From: JADFWK01 sp035527895
GTDB taxonomy: Bacteria; Desulfobacterota; DSM-4660; Desulfatiglandales; B25-G16
Reading direction: 5' to 3'
Assembly (NCBI GenBank): GCA_035527895.1
Contig: DATKZQ010000196.1
Coordinates: 1-27,589, forward strand
DNA: 27,589 nt
Shown here: positions 8,607 through 17,466 of the stretch, in pieces
Numbering within the stretch: the stretch's first letter is position 1
Layout: each line of letters opens with the position of its first letter
Notes under the pieces: model-generated
The model's database searches: none
What the model was told of the DNA's origin: nothing
Seen by the model: only the letters and a program-made list of their open reading frames with translations
Position numbers and translations under genes: made by a program

Positions 8607-9752
8607 TCATTCGAGTGATTCGCCTCGCAGAGAGGTTGGGGCGCCACCAAGGGCCCTCCTTGAGATATTCATCAATATCCCCATCCCCAGCAGACTTACA
8701 ACGAGAGATGATCCGCCGTAGCTGATAAAGGGAAGGGTCAGCCCCTTGGTAGGCAGGAGCGCCATGACCACGCCCATATTGACTATAACCTGCACTGCCA
8801 GCATGCAACTTATCGCCAGGGCAAGATACGTCCCGAAAAGCTCGGGTGCTTTAAGGGCGATCTTGATGCCCCTGATCACAATCAAGGCAAACAGGATGGT
8901 CAAAATACTAATCCCAATAAACCCCGCTTCCTCGGCTATTATGGCTGCCACGAAATCGGTGTGGGGTTCCGGCAGGTAAAACAGCTTCTGTTTGCTGTTT
9001 CCCAGACCCACCCCGAACAACCCCCCGGAGCCAAAGGCCAGAAACGAATGAATTATCTGAAAACCAAACCCCTGCGGATCTTCCCATGGGTTTAAGAACG
9101 CCCACCACCGATTGAGCCTGTATATGCTCTGAGATATCAGGTAAAATACGATTGGGGTCGTGAGCCCCAACAACACAAAGAGTTGCCCCAAATGTACGCC
9201 ACCGATAAAGAGCAGGATCAACATCCACATTCCTATGATCACCGCTGTTCCGAGATCGGGCTGAAGGAGAATAAGGGCCACAAATATCGATCCCACCAGC
9301 AGGTGCGGAAAAAGCCCGTTGAAAAAGGTGCTCATCTGGTCAACGTTTTTGCTCATGCTATAAGCCATAAAAATAGCCAGGGACAGCTTTGCCGCCTCTG
9401 ATGGCTGGAGTGAAACGAAACCAAACCGAAACCACCTCTGGGCACCCCCAACCTTAAACCCCAACCCCGGTATGAGCAGTAAAACCAAGAGGAGCACACT
9501 CAAGCCCAGAAAGACGTAAACCAGTTTCCGGTAGACGAGGTAATCGATGTTCTTCGCTGCTATCATGAGTAAGATCCCAAAAAGGCAAAAGACCGCCTGC
9601 CGCTTGAGGTAGAAGTAGTGATCGCCAAACCGAGCCTCTGCGAGGATTGAACTGGCACTGTAAACTGCGACCAATCCGATACCTATCAACAGCAACACGG
9701 AGATCAAGATAATCGGATCATAGTCATAGAAACCTCTCTTCTTAGGCGCCAT
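8607..9752 (-). CDS. ftsW: SEDS peptidoglycan glycosyltransferase FtsW
   Basis: Polytopic inner-membrane SEDS protein that polymerises lipid II into glycan strands at the septum, working with FtsI. The 381-residue sequence is mostly hydrophobic, with about ten membrane spans. It carries SEDS signatures: LQPSEAAKL (115-123), QPDLGTA (164-170), the loop PEPHTDFVAAIIAEE (261-275) with the putative catalytic aspartate at 266, and LPFISYGGSS near the C-terminus. It overlaps the end of murD by 11 bases. FtsW rather than RodA is chosen from its place in the division operon. Confidence 0.97.
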   Translation of the reverse strand: MAPKKRGFYDYDPIILISVLLLIGIGLVAVYSASSILAEARFGDHYFYLKRQAVFCLFGILLMIAAKNIDYLVYRKLVYVFLGLSVLLLVLLLIPGLGFKVGGAQRWFRFGFVSLQPSEAAKLSLAIFMAYSMSKNVDQMSTFFNGLFPHLLVGSIFVALILLQPDLGTAVIIGMWMLILLFIGGVHLGQLFVLLGLTTPIVFYLISQSIYRLNRWWAFLNPWEDPQGFGFQIIHSFLAFGSGGLFGVGLGNSKQKLFYLPEPHTDFVAAIIAEEAGFIGISILTILFALIVIRGIKIALKAPELFGTYLALAISCMLAVQVIVNMGVVMALLPTKGLTLPFISYGGSSLVVSLLGMGILMNISRRALGGAPTSLRGESLE

Positions 9753-11103
9753 TCTTCAACCTCTTCACCGCCTCTCTGAAAACCACACCCCTGTGTTGAA
9801 AGTCCCTGAACATGTCGAAACTGGAGCAGGCTGGTGCAAGGAGGACCACGTCTCCCTTCTTTGCCTGATCATAGGCAAGGGCAACGGCATCATTCATGTC
9901 CGTCGCCATTCTCCATGGTATTGTGCCGGCCGATGCCTCTGCCAAGAGATCACGAGCCTCACCCAGAAAAACAGCTCCCTTTACCTTATTAATTGCCGCC
10001 TCAATCAGGGGATGGTAATCGCTTCCCTTATGCCTCCCACCGGCGATCAGGATAATCGGCCTAGCAAAGCTGGTAATGGATTTTATGGCTGCGTCTATAT
10101 TGGTAGCCTTTGAATCGTTGTAAAAGGCCACACCCTTTATTTCGTCTACGAGCTCCAAACGGTGGGGCAGACCCTCAAAATGATCTATGGCTTCCTGTAT
10201 GTCAGGAGGAGCCACCTCGAGAAGCAGAGCTGTTAGAATCGCCGCCATCAGGTTTGATCGATTGTGGTTGCCGGGCAATGCAAACCGCTCCAGGCTAAAC
10301 CTCACCTCCTTTCCGCCCGGAAGGCGTACCGGTATGGTTTCATTATCAAGAAATGCATGCCGGCCCACGACTCGGTCCAATCCATATCGAAATACTGCTG
10401 GTCCGTTTTTCGGCTTCAGGCTCCTGAGCCACGGATCATCATCATTTAAGATGAGGATCTGCCCCTTACCTTGATTTGCAAAAATCCTTTGCTTTGACCT
10501 GGCATAAGCATCATAGTCTTTATACCTATCAAGATGGTCTGGGCTCACGTTCAAGATGAGCGCCACGAGGGGGGAAAATGTTTCCATGGTGTCGAGCTGA
10601 AAACTGCTCAACTCGAGCACCGCGTAATCGGCCCTTTGGTTTCCTCCTACATACTCGGCGAGCGGTGGGCCGAAGTTTCCACCCACAAAGACGCTGCTGC
10701 CCCCCTTGTGAAGCATATCACCTATCAGTTTTACGACCGTTGACTTTCCGTTCGTCCCGGTCACCGCCACAGCCCGCGTTTTCAAGTATCTGCCTGCAAG
10801 CTCAATCTCCCCTATTAAGAGCACCCCTTTTATTCTGGCCTCCATGAGTGGCTGGATATCAAGCGGTACACCGGGGCTTATAACAATGAGATCGGATTCC
10901 AGAAATGTCTCAATCCTATGTCCACCGCACTCAAGATGGATGCCCGCATCTGAAAGCTCCGTGATCACACTTCTGTCCAGATCTGATTCATGCTGCTTTT
11001 CGCTCACCGTTACATGAGCTCCTTGCCGGGCAAGCCACCGGGCCGCAGCCGCTCCGCTTTCTCCCAGCCCTACCACGAGGATGTTTTTCCCGGCAAAATC
11101 CAT
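9742..11103 (-). CDS. murD: UDP-MurNAc-L-alanine--D-glutamate ligase MurD
   Basis: ATP-dependent Mur ligase that adds D-glutamate to UDP-MurNAc-L-Ala. The 453 residues include an N-terminal Rossmann-like loop VVGLGESGAAAARWL (10-24), the P-loop VTGTNGKSTV (114-123), LSSFQLDTM, SPDHLDRY and a C-terminal LAPACSSFDMFRDFQHRG block that is diagnostic of MurD. It starts 25 bases after mraY and overlaps ftsW by 11 bases. Nothing is missing or truncated. Confidence 0.98.
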   Translation of the reverse strand: MDFAGKNILVVGLGESGAAAARWLARQGAHVTVSEKQHESDLDRSVITELSDAGIHLECGGHRIETFLESDLIVISPGVPLDIQPLMEARIKGVLLIGEIELAGRYLKTRAVAVTGTNGKSTVVKLIGDMLHKGGSSVFVGGNFGPPLAEYVGGNQRADYAVLELSSFQLDTMETFSPLVALILNVSPDHLDRYKDYDAYARSKQRIFANQGKGQILILNDDDPWLRSLKPKNGPAVFRYGLDRVVGRHAFLDNETIPVRLPGGKEVRFSLERFALPGNHNRSNLMAAILTALLLEVAPPDIQEAIDHFEGLPHRLELVDEIKGVAFYNDSKATNIDAAIKSITSFARPIILIAGGRHKGSDYHPLIEAAINKVKGAVFLGEARDLLAEASAGTIPWRMATDMNDAVALAYDQAKKGDVVLLAPACSSFDMFRDFQHRGVVFREAVKRLKNGA

Positions 11104-11128
11104 ACGATAGTAATTCCCGCTCTTTTTC

Positions 11129-12208
11129 TTACCTCAACTTCAGCGTGCTCACTGAAAGCAACGCCAGCATAATAGCGATAATCCAGAACCGGATGGTCAC
11201 CTTGGGCTCAGGCCATCCCTTGAGCTCGAAATGGTGATGAAGTGGTGCCATCCTGAAAACCCGCCTGCCGCCGGTCAGCTTGAAATACGCCACCTGCAGA
11301 ATTACCGATGAGGCCTCAACAACAAAAAGGCCGCCAACGAGTATAAGGGTTATCTCCTGCTTGCTAATGACGGCTATTGTCCCCAGGGCGGCACCCATGG
11401 ACAGAGAGCCTGCATCGCCCATGAATACCTGAGCCGGAAAGGCATTGAACCATAAAAACCCCAGACCCGCTCCAGCCACGGCACCGCACAGCACCGAAAG
11501 CTCCCCGGACCCGCTGACGTAAGGTATTTGGATGTACTGGGCGATTCTGATATGACCGGACAGATAGGCGAACACGAGATAGCTCAGAAAGGCGATAATG
11601 ATCGGCCCTATGGCCAGGCCATCCAGCCCATCGGTCAGGTTGACCGCATTGGAGGTACCTACCACCACCAGCACAATGAGGATGAGGTATCCTATCCCGA
11701 GTTCAGGCAGGAACTTCTTGAAAAACGGAAAGCTCAACCTGGTATCGAAATCGGTGCCATAGTACAGGACCAACCCAATGCCGAGTGCAATCCCGGTCTG
11801 GAGGCAGAGTTTGCTCCACACCCTCAGGCCCTTACTGCTCTTCCTCGCTATCTTCAGATAATCGTCGACAAAGCCTACGGCACCGAACAGGACGGTGACA
11901 ACCAAGACGAGCCATATATACACGTTCTTGGGCTCAGCCCAGAGCAGAGAAGACAACACAACGGAGATCAATATGAAGGTTCCCCCCATGGTGGGAGTTC
12001 CCACCTTGGTTTTGTGATTTGGGGGTCCGTCGTCTCTCACGTATTGACCGATCTGGAGCTCCCGTAACCGCGGAATGAGCCAATATCCCAGAACCAATGA
12101 AATCACCAGGGCTGTCAGGGTAGCATAGATGGTTCTAAAGGTTATGTACCTGAAGACATTCAGAAAGGAGTAGTCGGTGTGAAACATGTAGATCAGCTTA
12201 TACAGCAT
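11129..12208 (-). CDS. mraY: Phospho-MurNAc-pentapeptide transferase MraY
   Basis: Inner-membrane enzyme that moves phospho-MurNAc-pentapeptide from UDP to undecaprenyl phosphate, making lipid I. The 359-residue polytopic protein has the conserved motifs in order: DDGPPNHKTKVGTPTMGG (59-76), FVDDYLK with the aspartate pair at 115-116, NAVNLTDGLDGLA (187-199), FMGDAGSLSMG with Asp265, and the HHHFELKG loop starting at 324. It begins 4 bases after the murF stop and lies 25 bases before murD. Confidence 0.98.
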   Translation of the reverse strand: MLYKLIYMFHTDYSFLNVFRYITFRTIYATLTALVISLVLGYWLIPRLRELQIGQYVRDDGPPNHKTKVGTPTMGGTFILISVVLSSLLWAEPKNVYIWLVLVVTVLFGAVGFVDDYLKIARKSSKGLRVWSKLCLQTGIALGIGLVLYYGTDFDTRLSFPFFKKFLPELGIGYLILIVLVVVGTSNAVNLTDGLDGLAIGPIIIAFLSYLVFAYLSGHIRIAQYIQIPYVSGSGELSVLCGAVAGAGLGFLWFNAFPAQVFMGDAGSLSMGAALGTIAVISKQEITLILVGGLFVVEASSVILQVAYFKLTGGRRVFRMAPLHHHFELKGWPEPKVTIRFWIIAIMLALLSVSTLKLR

Positions 12209-12212
12209 CGCT

Positions 12213-13640
12213 CTATTCCTCGCTTACTCCAAAAAACTCCTTCATAACATCGACAACCTTATCCAGGGACACCATCCTTGAGCCCTTGAGAAAAACGATG
12301 TCATGCTCTCGAACATGTGCCTTGAGCGCATGGATCATCTCGGCGTGACTCGTTGCCAGGTGTGTCTGGGCCTTGTCCATACCACCTTCCCATGCCCCCT
12401 CCACAACCTGGGCCCCATGCTCACCCAGGGCCACCAGATATCGTGTTCCTGTTCCTGCGATAAGCCTGCCTGCATCACGGTGCAGTTGTGGCGCCTCGCT
12501 CCCCAACTCCAACATCTCGCCGAGCCCCACAACCAAACCCTGCTTTCCCGATCTCAACTCCTGCACGGTATTGAGCGCAGCACCGAGTGAGGAAGGGTTT
12601 GCATTATGGGTATCATCAATGATCCTGATACCGCCATTGAGTCTGGTAACCTGAAAGCGCCCTTTCAGCGGGACGAATTGCTCCAAACCCCGGGCAATCG
12701 ATTCCTTTGACAGGGACAGGCCATATGCAATGGCCGCCCCGCCCAGTGCGTTGAGCACATTGTGAATGCCGGGAAGTCTCAACCGTACCGGTACCCGCTC
12801 TTCGGCGAGGCAAATATCAAAGGCCTGAACGTTGTCCCCGACCTTGCGCATGTTTTCCGCCCTCACCTCATTCGTGTGGCCCAATCCAAAGGTAATTGTT
12901 CTCCCTTTAAACCGTGAAGCCAGCTCCGCGTACTGTTCACCATCTCCGTTCAGGATTGCCGTTGAATGGCCGGACATCATCTCGAGGAGCTCTGCTTTAG
13001 CTTCAACTACCCCCTGTAAGTTGCCTAAACCCTCCAGGTGTGCTTGCGCAATATTGGTTATGAGCCCGATTTGGGGATCAGCGATTTGGGCTAAACGCTT
13101 AATCTCTCCTGGCCTGTTCATTCCCATCTCCAAGACAGCCACCTGGTGCACCCCTTCTAACGATAAGATCGTTAAGGGGAGCCCGATGAGGTTATTGTAA
13201 TTGCCGGGGCTCTTCTTGGTATTTGCCTTGAGAAACAAAATCGAGGCAGCCATCTCTTTCGTGGTGCTTTTCCCGTTACTTCCGGTTATGGCTACCACCG
13301 TGCCTGCCCACTGCTTCCGCCACCACAGGGCCAAATCACCTAAGGCCTCGAGGGTTGACGGCACGGTAATGACGGCCAGGGTTCGGGCGGTAAGTTCTTG
13401 CGGTATGGTGGTTGAGGTTTCCACGATGACACCGGCGACCCCGCCGTTGACCGCAGCAGATAGAAAATCGTGTCCGTCATAGTGCTCGCCCTTAAGGGCC
13501 AGAAAAACCTGGCCAGGGGTCACCGTTCTTGAATCGGTCGACAGGCCACTCAGGGCGGCTTCTGAAGGACCGGACGCTATCCTTCCTCCTATTGCCGAGG
13601 CTACCTCTCGAACTGTTATTTGTCCCCACCGTACCGCCAT
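12213..13640 (-). CDS. murF: UDP-MurNAc-tripeptide--D-Ala-D-Ala ligase MurF
   Basis: ATP-dependent Mur ligase that adds the D-Ala-D-Ala dipeptide to finish the UDP-MurNAc-pentapeptide. The P-loop ITGSNGKSTTKEM (118-130) with the KST-TKE form is typical of MurF. LSTDSR, GNYNNLIGLPLT and LEMGMNRPGEI are further MurF-type motifs, followed by DDTHNANPSS in the C-terminal part. Length (475) is normal. It starts 76 bases after the murE stop; that gap holds an intergenic element. No D-Ala-D-Ala ligase gene (ddl) lies in the operon, so its dipeptide must come from a gene elsewhere. Confidence 0.98.
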   Translation of the reverse strand: MAVRWGQITVREVASAIGGRIASGPSEAALSGLSTDSRTVTPGQVFLALKGEHYDGHDFLSAAVNGGVAGVIVETSTTIPQELTARTLAVITVPSTLEALGDLALWWRKQWAGTVVAITGSNGKSTTKEMAASILFLKANTKKSPGNYNNLIGLPLTILSLEGVHQVAVLEMGMNRPGEIKRLAQIADPQIGLITNIAQAHLEGLGNLQGVVEAKAELLEMMSGHSTAILNGDGEQYAELASRFKGRTITFGLGHTNEVRAENMRKVGDNVQAFDICLAEERVPVRLRLPGIHNVLNALGGAAIAYGLSLSKESIARGLEQFVPLKGRFQVTRLNGGIRIIDDTHNANPSSLGAALNTVQELRSGKQGLVVGLGEMLELGSEAPQLHRDAGRLIAGTGTRYLVALGEHGAQVVEGAWEGGMDKAQTHLATSHAEMIHALKAHVREHDIVFLKGSRMVSLDKVVDVMKEFFGVSEE

Positions 13641-13674
13641 TTAATCTCCCGGTAACGGGTTCATTGTGTATATT

Positions 13675-13716
13675 GGGTTCATTGGGTTAGAAACCCCTTG
13701 GCAAATCAAGCAATCT
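13675..13716 (-). repeat. Intergenic element copy 2 (murE-murF gap)
   Basis: Directly after the murE stop, the minus strand reads AGATTGCTTGATTTGCC, then GGGGTTTCTAACCC, then a repeated AATGAACCC. It resembles the sequence after the murC stop (6046-6084). GGGTT/AACCC can pair as a small hairpin and CAAGC/GCTTG as another. The unit ATGAACCC recurs further into the same gap. The two copies at equivalent places inside one operon suggest a dispersed intergenic element, but two copies do not prove it. Confidence 0.4.
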
Positions 13717-15216
13717 CTAGCTTGCTGCCAAGGCCGCCTCTTCTGCGTCATTAAAGTATCTCTTTCTCTTTCCTATAATCTGGTAATTCTCATGCCCCTT
13801 CCCGGCGATGAGCACGATGCCTCCTTTGTCGGCCATATCAATGGCACTGCGAATAGCCTTTTTCCGGTCGATGATGATCTGATAGCCCCGGTTGGTATAC
13901 GGAGAATCCGGGTCAACCGCATCGAGCCCCGATTCCCTTACTCCGGGCTCAATCTCGCTGACAATGTGCCCCGGATCTTCGCCTCTCGGGTTGTCCGATG
14001 TGATTATGACAAGATCACTGTAGTTACCGGCAACCCTCCCCATTTCCGGTCTTTTGCCCCTATCCCGGTCACCGCCGCATCCGAAGACCGTGATCAGCCT
14101 CCCTCCGGTAAGCTCTCGAACGGTTTGAAGCGCCTTTTCCAGCGCGTCAGGGGTGTGAGCGTAATCAACAAGGATGGATAGCCCTCTCTTGTTTTGTACA
14201 CGGTCAAGCCTGCCCGGAACAGAGCTGAGGCTTTGTATGCCCTTTACTATCGTCTTCAGCTCTATACCATAGGTGAGGCCGGTGGCAGCAGCGGCCAGCA
14301 TGTTATAGACGTTGATCCGACCCAGAAGTGGTGAGTTAACCACAGCCTCTCCTCCAGATGTAACCAGCCTGAACCGTAAACCGTGTATGGTGGATTCAAT
14401 ATCGGCGGCCCTCACGCGGCACCTGTTTTCTAAACCGTAACTCACGACTGGTACCTTGGTCATCCTCTCCAATACCTGGCCTTTTGGGTCATCCATATTG
14501 ATGATCGCCCTCACCTGACCGCTGCCCTGACCCTCTTCCAGTGAATCGAAGAGCAGGGATTTCGCCCTGAAATACTCCTCCATGGACGAATGGTAGTCCA
14601 GATGATCCCTGGAGAAGCTGGTAAAGATGGCCCGTGACCACGTTAACCCCTGTGTCCTTCCCTGATCGAGGGAGTGTGAAGAGACCTCCACTATTACATG
14701 GGTAACACCGGCATCTCTCATCTCACGCATCAATCTCATCAAATCAACGGGATCAGGCGTCGTCAGCGATGCCTCAAAGGAGTTTCCCTTAAACCGGTAG
14801 TTGATGGTTCCGATTACTCCAACCTCTTTCCCCGCCTCCCTCAATATTGACTCCAAAAAATAGCTCGTGGTCGTCTTGCCGTTTGTACCGGTAATTCCGA
14901 TCAAATCCATATGGCGAGCCGGATAGTTGTAGAACCGGTCCGCCAGATCAAAAAGGGCACCCCTCGTATCGGGCAACCTGACAACCGTTGCTCCGCTCAA
15001 ACCCGTTTCCGCATCTTGTACGACGAGCGCTCGCGCCCCTTTCTGAACCGCGTCAGCCAGATATCGGTGTCCGTTCTCGTTGCTGCCCTTAAGAGCTATG
15101 AAAAGATAGCCGTCTTTGACCTTCCGAGAATCTGTGGTAAGGCCACTGATCTCGATATCCGTCTCGCCGCGGTGCTCGAGGATCCGCTGTCCATTCAACA
15201 AGTAATCGAGCCTCAT
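13717..15216 (-). CDS. murE: UDP-MurNAc-L-Ala-D-Glu--2,6-diaminopimelate ligase MurE
   Basis: ATP-dependent Mur ligase that adds the third stem-peptide residue. The 499-residue protein shows LTTDSRKV (26-33), the P-loop ITGTNGKTTTS (108-118), EVSSHSLDQGR, SRDHLDYH, DYAHTPDALE (351-360) and DNPRGEDP near 408-415. The DNPR motif is the known marker for meso-diaminopimelate as substrate, so the wall is predicted to be the Gram-negative A1-gamma type. It starts 30 bases after ftsI. Confidence 0.98.
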   Translation of the reverse strand: MRLDYLLNGQRILEHRGETDIEISGLTTDSRKVKDGYLFIALKGSNENGHRYLADAVQKGARALVVQDAETGLSGATVVRLPDTRGALFDLADRFYNYPARHMDLIGITGTNGKTTTSYFLESILREAGKEVGVIGTINYRFKGNSFEASLTTPDPVDLMRLMREMRDAGVTHVIVEVSSHSLDQGRTQGLTWSRAIFTSFSRDHLDYHSSMEEYFRAKSLLFDSLEEGQGSGQVRAIINMDDPKGQVLERMTKVPVVSYGLENRCRVRAADIESTIHGLRFRLVTSGGEAVVNSPLLGRINVYNMLAAAATGLTYGIELKTIVKGIQSLSSVPGRLDRVQNKRGLSILVDYAHTPDALEKALQTVRELTGGRLITVFGCGGDRDRGKRPEMGRVAGNYSDLVIITSDNPRGEDPGHIVSEIEPGVRESGLDAVDPDSPYTNRGYQIIIDRKKAIRSAIDMADKGGIVLIAGKGHENYQIIGKRKRYFNDAEEAALAAS

Positions 15217-15246
15217 GCTCTTTTCTCTTCTTTGTCGCGCTCGTAC

Positions 15247-17181
15247 TTAGCACGGCGGTCTAAAGGTTACGGTGAGGGATTTTCCGTTTCTCATCGGGGT
15301 ACCGGCCGCCGGGCTCTGCTCCACGGCAAAACCGCTTCCCTTAACTACCACCCGAACCCCCAGACGTCGTGACTTGTTTAAGACGTCTCTTACGCCTAGC
15401 CCCTGCATGTCTGGCACTAAACCCGGCACGTCAGGACTCTGGACTGTCGCCTTTGGTTTTCTCTGTACGGGCCGGGGGGAACTGTACCTAGTTGACGGCT
15501 TCACGCTGAGATGGTTGAGGGTCAAATACCCGACCTCCCTGAAAACAGGGGCCGCAACGATCCCTCCATACGGGGTGCCCTTCGGTTCATCAAGGACCAC
15601 CAGGATGACAACAGCAGGTGAATTTGAAGGCGCAAAACCACCGAAAAAAGCAACGAATTTCTCGTCGGAGTAAGTTCTCTCCGCCGGGTCAACTTTTTGG
15701 GCGGTGCCGGTTTTACCTGCAACGCGATAACCCTCTATTGCAGCCTTGGGCGCTGTTCCGCCCTCTTCGGTCACACCTTCAAGGATCATCCGCACCGTTC
15801 TTGCCGTCTCCGGTGATATGACATCTCTCCTCACCACAGGACCAAACTCCCTGATTGCCTTTCCGTGCTGATCAAGGATCGATTTTACGATAAAGGGTTT
15901 CATAAGATGTCCGCCATTGGCTATGGCCCCAAAGGCCAGTGCCAATTGAAGGGGCGAGGTCGAGATACCCTGACCGAAGTAAAGGGTATTTTGACCCAAA
16001 AGGCTGGTTTCTCTCAGCGGCTTGAGGGTTCCTGCCCGCTCCCCCGGAAAATCTATGCCCGTTCGTTCGCCAAAACCAAACCGTTTCAGGCATGAATGAA
16101 AACGACCTGCCCCGAGCCTTTGCCCCATCTTGATCGCCCCGATGTTGCTGGACACCTTTACTATGTCACTAACCCGTAACATCCCGTACGGTTTGCTGTC
16201 ATGGATGACGTAACCGCCAACCCGATACGTTCCCCTCTCACAATTGAGTATGGTTTTTGGCGTAATCACACCTTGTTCCAAGGCACCGGCCAAAAGAAAT
16301 GCCTTGAGGGTGGAGCCGGGTTCGTAGCAGTCGGTAACTGCCCTGTTTCTCCAGTCCTGCGGCTTGTAGCGCCAGAAGATATTGGGGTTGAATTCGGGCA
16401 CAATGGCTATCGCCAAGATTTCGCCTGTCTGAGGCCTCAGCACGATACAGACACCACTCTTTGCCCCTGTTTCTTCCACGGCCTTTTTGAGTGCCTTGCG
16501 GGCGTTGTAGCTAATGTCCTTGTCGATTGTTAACCTCACATTGAACGGATCATGGTTTTCCTTTCTTAGGCCATCAAAGAGAAGAGGTCTTCCAAGGGCA
16601 TCGTGGATCCTGGTGAGCTTTATTTCTTGTCCCTCTAAATAGCTATTATATTGCAGTTCTATGCCCTCAAGGCCCCTGTTGTCCTGGCTGGCAAACCCGA
16701 TAACGTGAGCGGCGGTTTCCTTGCAGGCATAGTACCGCCTGCTCTCCTTGGTAAAATCTATTCCGCTTAGTTTCAGCTCTCCGACCTTTTTTATCTCTTC
16801 GGGTGTCACCTTTCTCTTGACCCAGACAAAGGAGCGGGCGCTGCGCAGCTTTTCAAGCACATACTTTCTGTTAATGCGGAGGGTCTTGGCTAAGAGCGTG
16901 GCCGTGCCGGTCTTGTCTTTTATTGCTTCCGGATATGCATATACCGAGCCTACCTCAATGCTGATTGCCAGCTCCTTGCCGTTCCTGTCAAAGATGGTAC
17001 CTCGCTGCGGCATCAGCACGACGCTTCCCGTATAGTTCTCTCGCGCTAGAGAGGAAAGCCTGTTGCCCTCAAGAATCTGAAGTTGATAGGCCCTCAGGAA
17101 AATGACACAGAGGACAAGGACAAAGAAGACCCCTGTCACATAGATCCTGATTCTTACCCACTTGTTATCCTTGGATTTCAT
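15247..17181 (-). CDS. ftsI: Septal peptidoglycan transpeptidase FtsI (PBP3) with PASTA domain
   Basis: Class B penicillin-binding protein that cross-links septal peptidoglycan with FtsW. The 644-residue protein has a short basic N-terminus, one membrane anchor near residues 11-31, a dimerisation domain (MPQRGTIFDRNGKELA, 57-72), and a transpeptidase domain with catalytic Ser290 in STLK, SSN at 344-346 and KTGT at 490-493. A proline- and basic-rich linker (about 563-585) leads to a single PASTA-like domain (about 585-642: VPDMQGLGVRDVLN, then EQSPAAGTPM). PASTA tails on FtsI occur in several non-enteric phyla and set this protein apart from E. coli FtsI. It overlaps ftsL by 4 bases (ATGA). 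Confidence 0.97.
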   Translation of the reverse strand: MKSKDNKWVRIRIYVTGVFFVLVLCVIFLRAYQLQILEGNRLSSLARENYTGSVVLMPQRGTIFDRNGKELAISIEVGSVYAYPEAIKDKTGTATLLAKTLRINRKYVLEKLRSARSFVWVKRKVTPEEIKKVGELKLSGIDFTKESRRYYACKETAAHVIGFASQDNRGLEGIELQYNSYLEGQEIKLTRIHDALGRPLLFDGLRKENHDPFNVRLTIDKDISYNARKALKKAVEETGAKSGVCIVLRPQTGEILAIAIVPEFNPNIFWRYKPQDWRNRAVTDCYEPGSTLKAFLLAGALEQGVITPKTILNCERGTYRVGGYVIHDSKPYGMLRVSDIVKVSSNIGAIKMGQRLGAGRFHSCLKRFGFGERTGIDFPGERAGTLKPLRETSLLGQNTLYFGQGISTSPLQLALAFGAIANGGHLMKPFIVKSILDQHGKAIREFGPVVRRDVISPETARTVRMILEGVTEEGGTAPKAAIEGYRVAGKTGTAQKVDPAERTYSDEKFVAFFGGFAPSNSPAVVILVVLDEPKGTPYGGIVAAPVFREVGYLTLNHLSVKPSTRYSSPRPVQRKPKATVQSPDVPGLVPDMQGLGVRDVLNKSRRLGVRVVVKGSGFAVEQSPAAGTPMRNGKSLTVTFRPPC

Positions 17182-17465
17182 GGTAAAAAGACTATTTGTT
17201 TGACCGAGGGATGTTGCAAACCAAACTCCTTGATCGCCTTATTCTCTAAGAACTCGGGCGATTTCAAGAAGGCGATCTCGAGCTTTAACTTCCGGTTGTA
17301 TTCCTCCATTTCCAGTATCTCTCTTTTGAGCTGGGTCAAGGTGTAACCCATTTGGGTCCTCTTGAAATTCACCCAGACATGAGCAATGCCTGCAAGCAGG
17401 AAAAAAAGGAGCATGATTGCAGAAAGGCGGAACAGTTTCATGGGTACCTTTTGTCTCTTCTTCAC
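17178..17465 (-). CDS. ftsL: Cell division protein FtsL
   Basis: Small bitopic divisome protein that pairs with FtsB and FtsQ through a periplasmic coiled coil. The 95-residue product has a basic N-terminus (KKRQK), one membrane segment near residues 14-30 and a heptad-rich segment (TLTQLKREILEMEEYNRKL). It ends in an FtsL-like SPEFLENKAIKEFGLQHP stretch. The GTG start at 17,465 has AAAGGA six bases upstream, inside the rsmH end. An internal ATG at 17,441 also has an AAAGG and cannot be excluded. It lies one base after rsmH and overlaps ftsI by 4. Position and topology carry much of the call. Confidence 0.9.
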   Translation of the reverse strand: MKKRQKVPMKLFRLSAIMLLFFLLAGIAHVWVNFKRTQMGYTLTQLKREILEMEEYNRKLKLEIAFLKSPEFLENKAIKEFGLQHPSVKQIVFLP

Positions 17466-17466
17466 C

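Noticed and set aside
13666..14181. Plus-strand open frame of 171 codons
   Set aside because: Antisense to murE, including its DNPR and C-terminal region; no ribosome binding site or family features.
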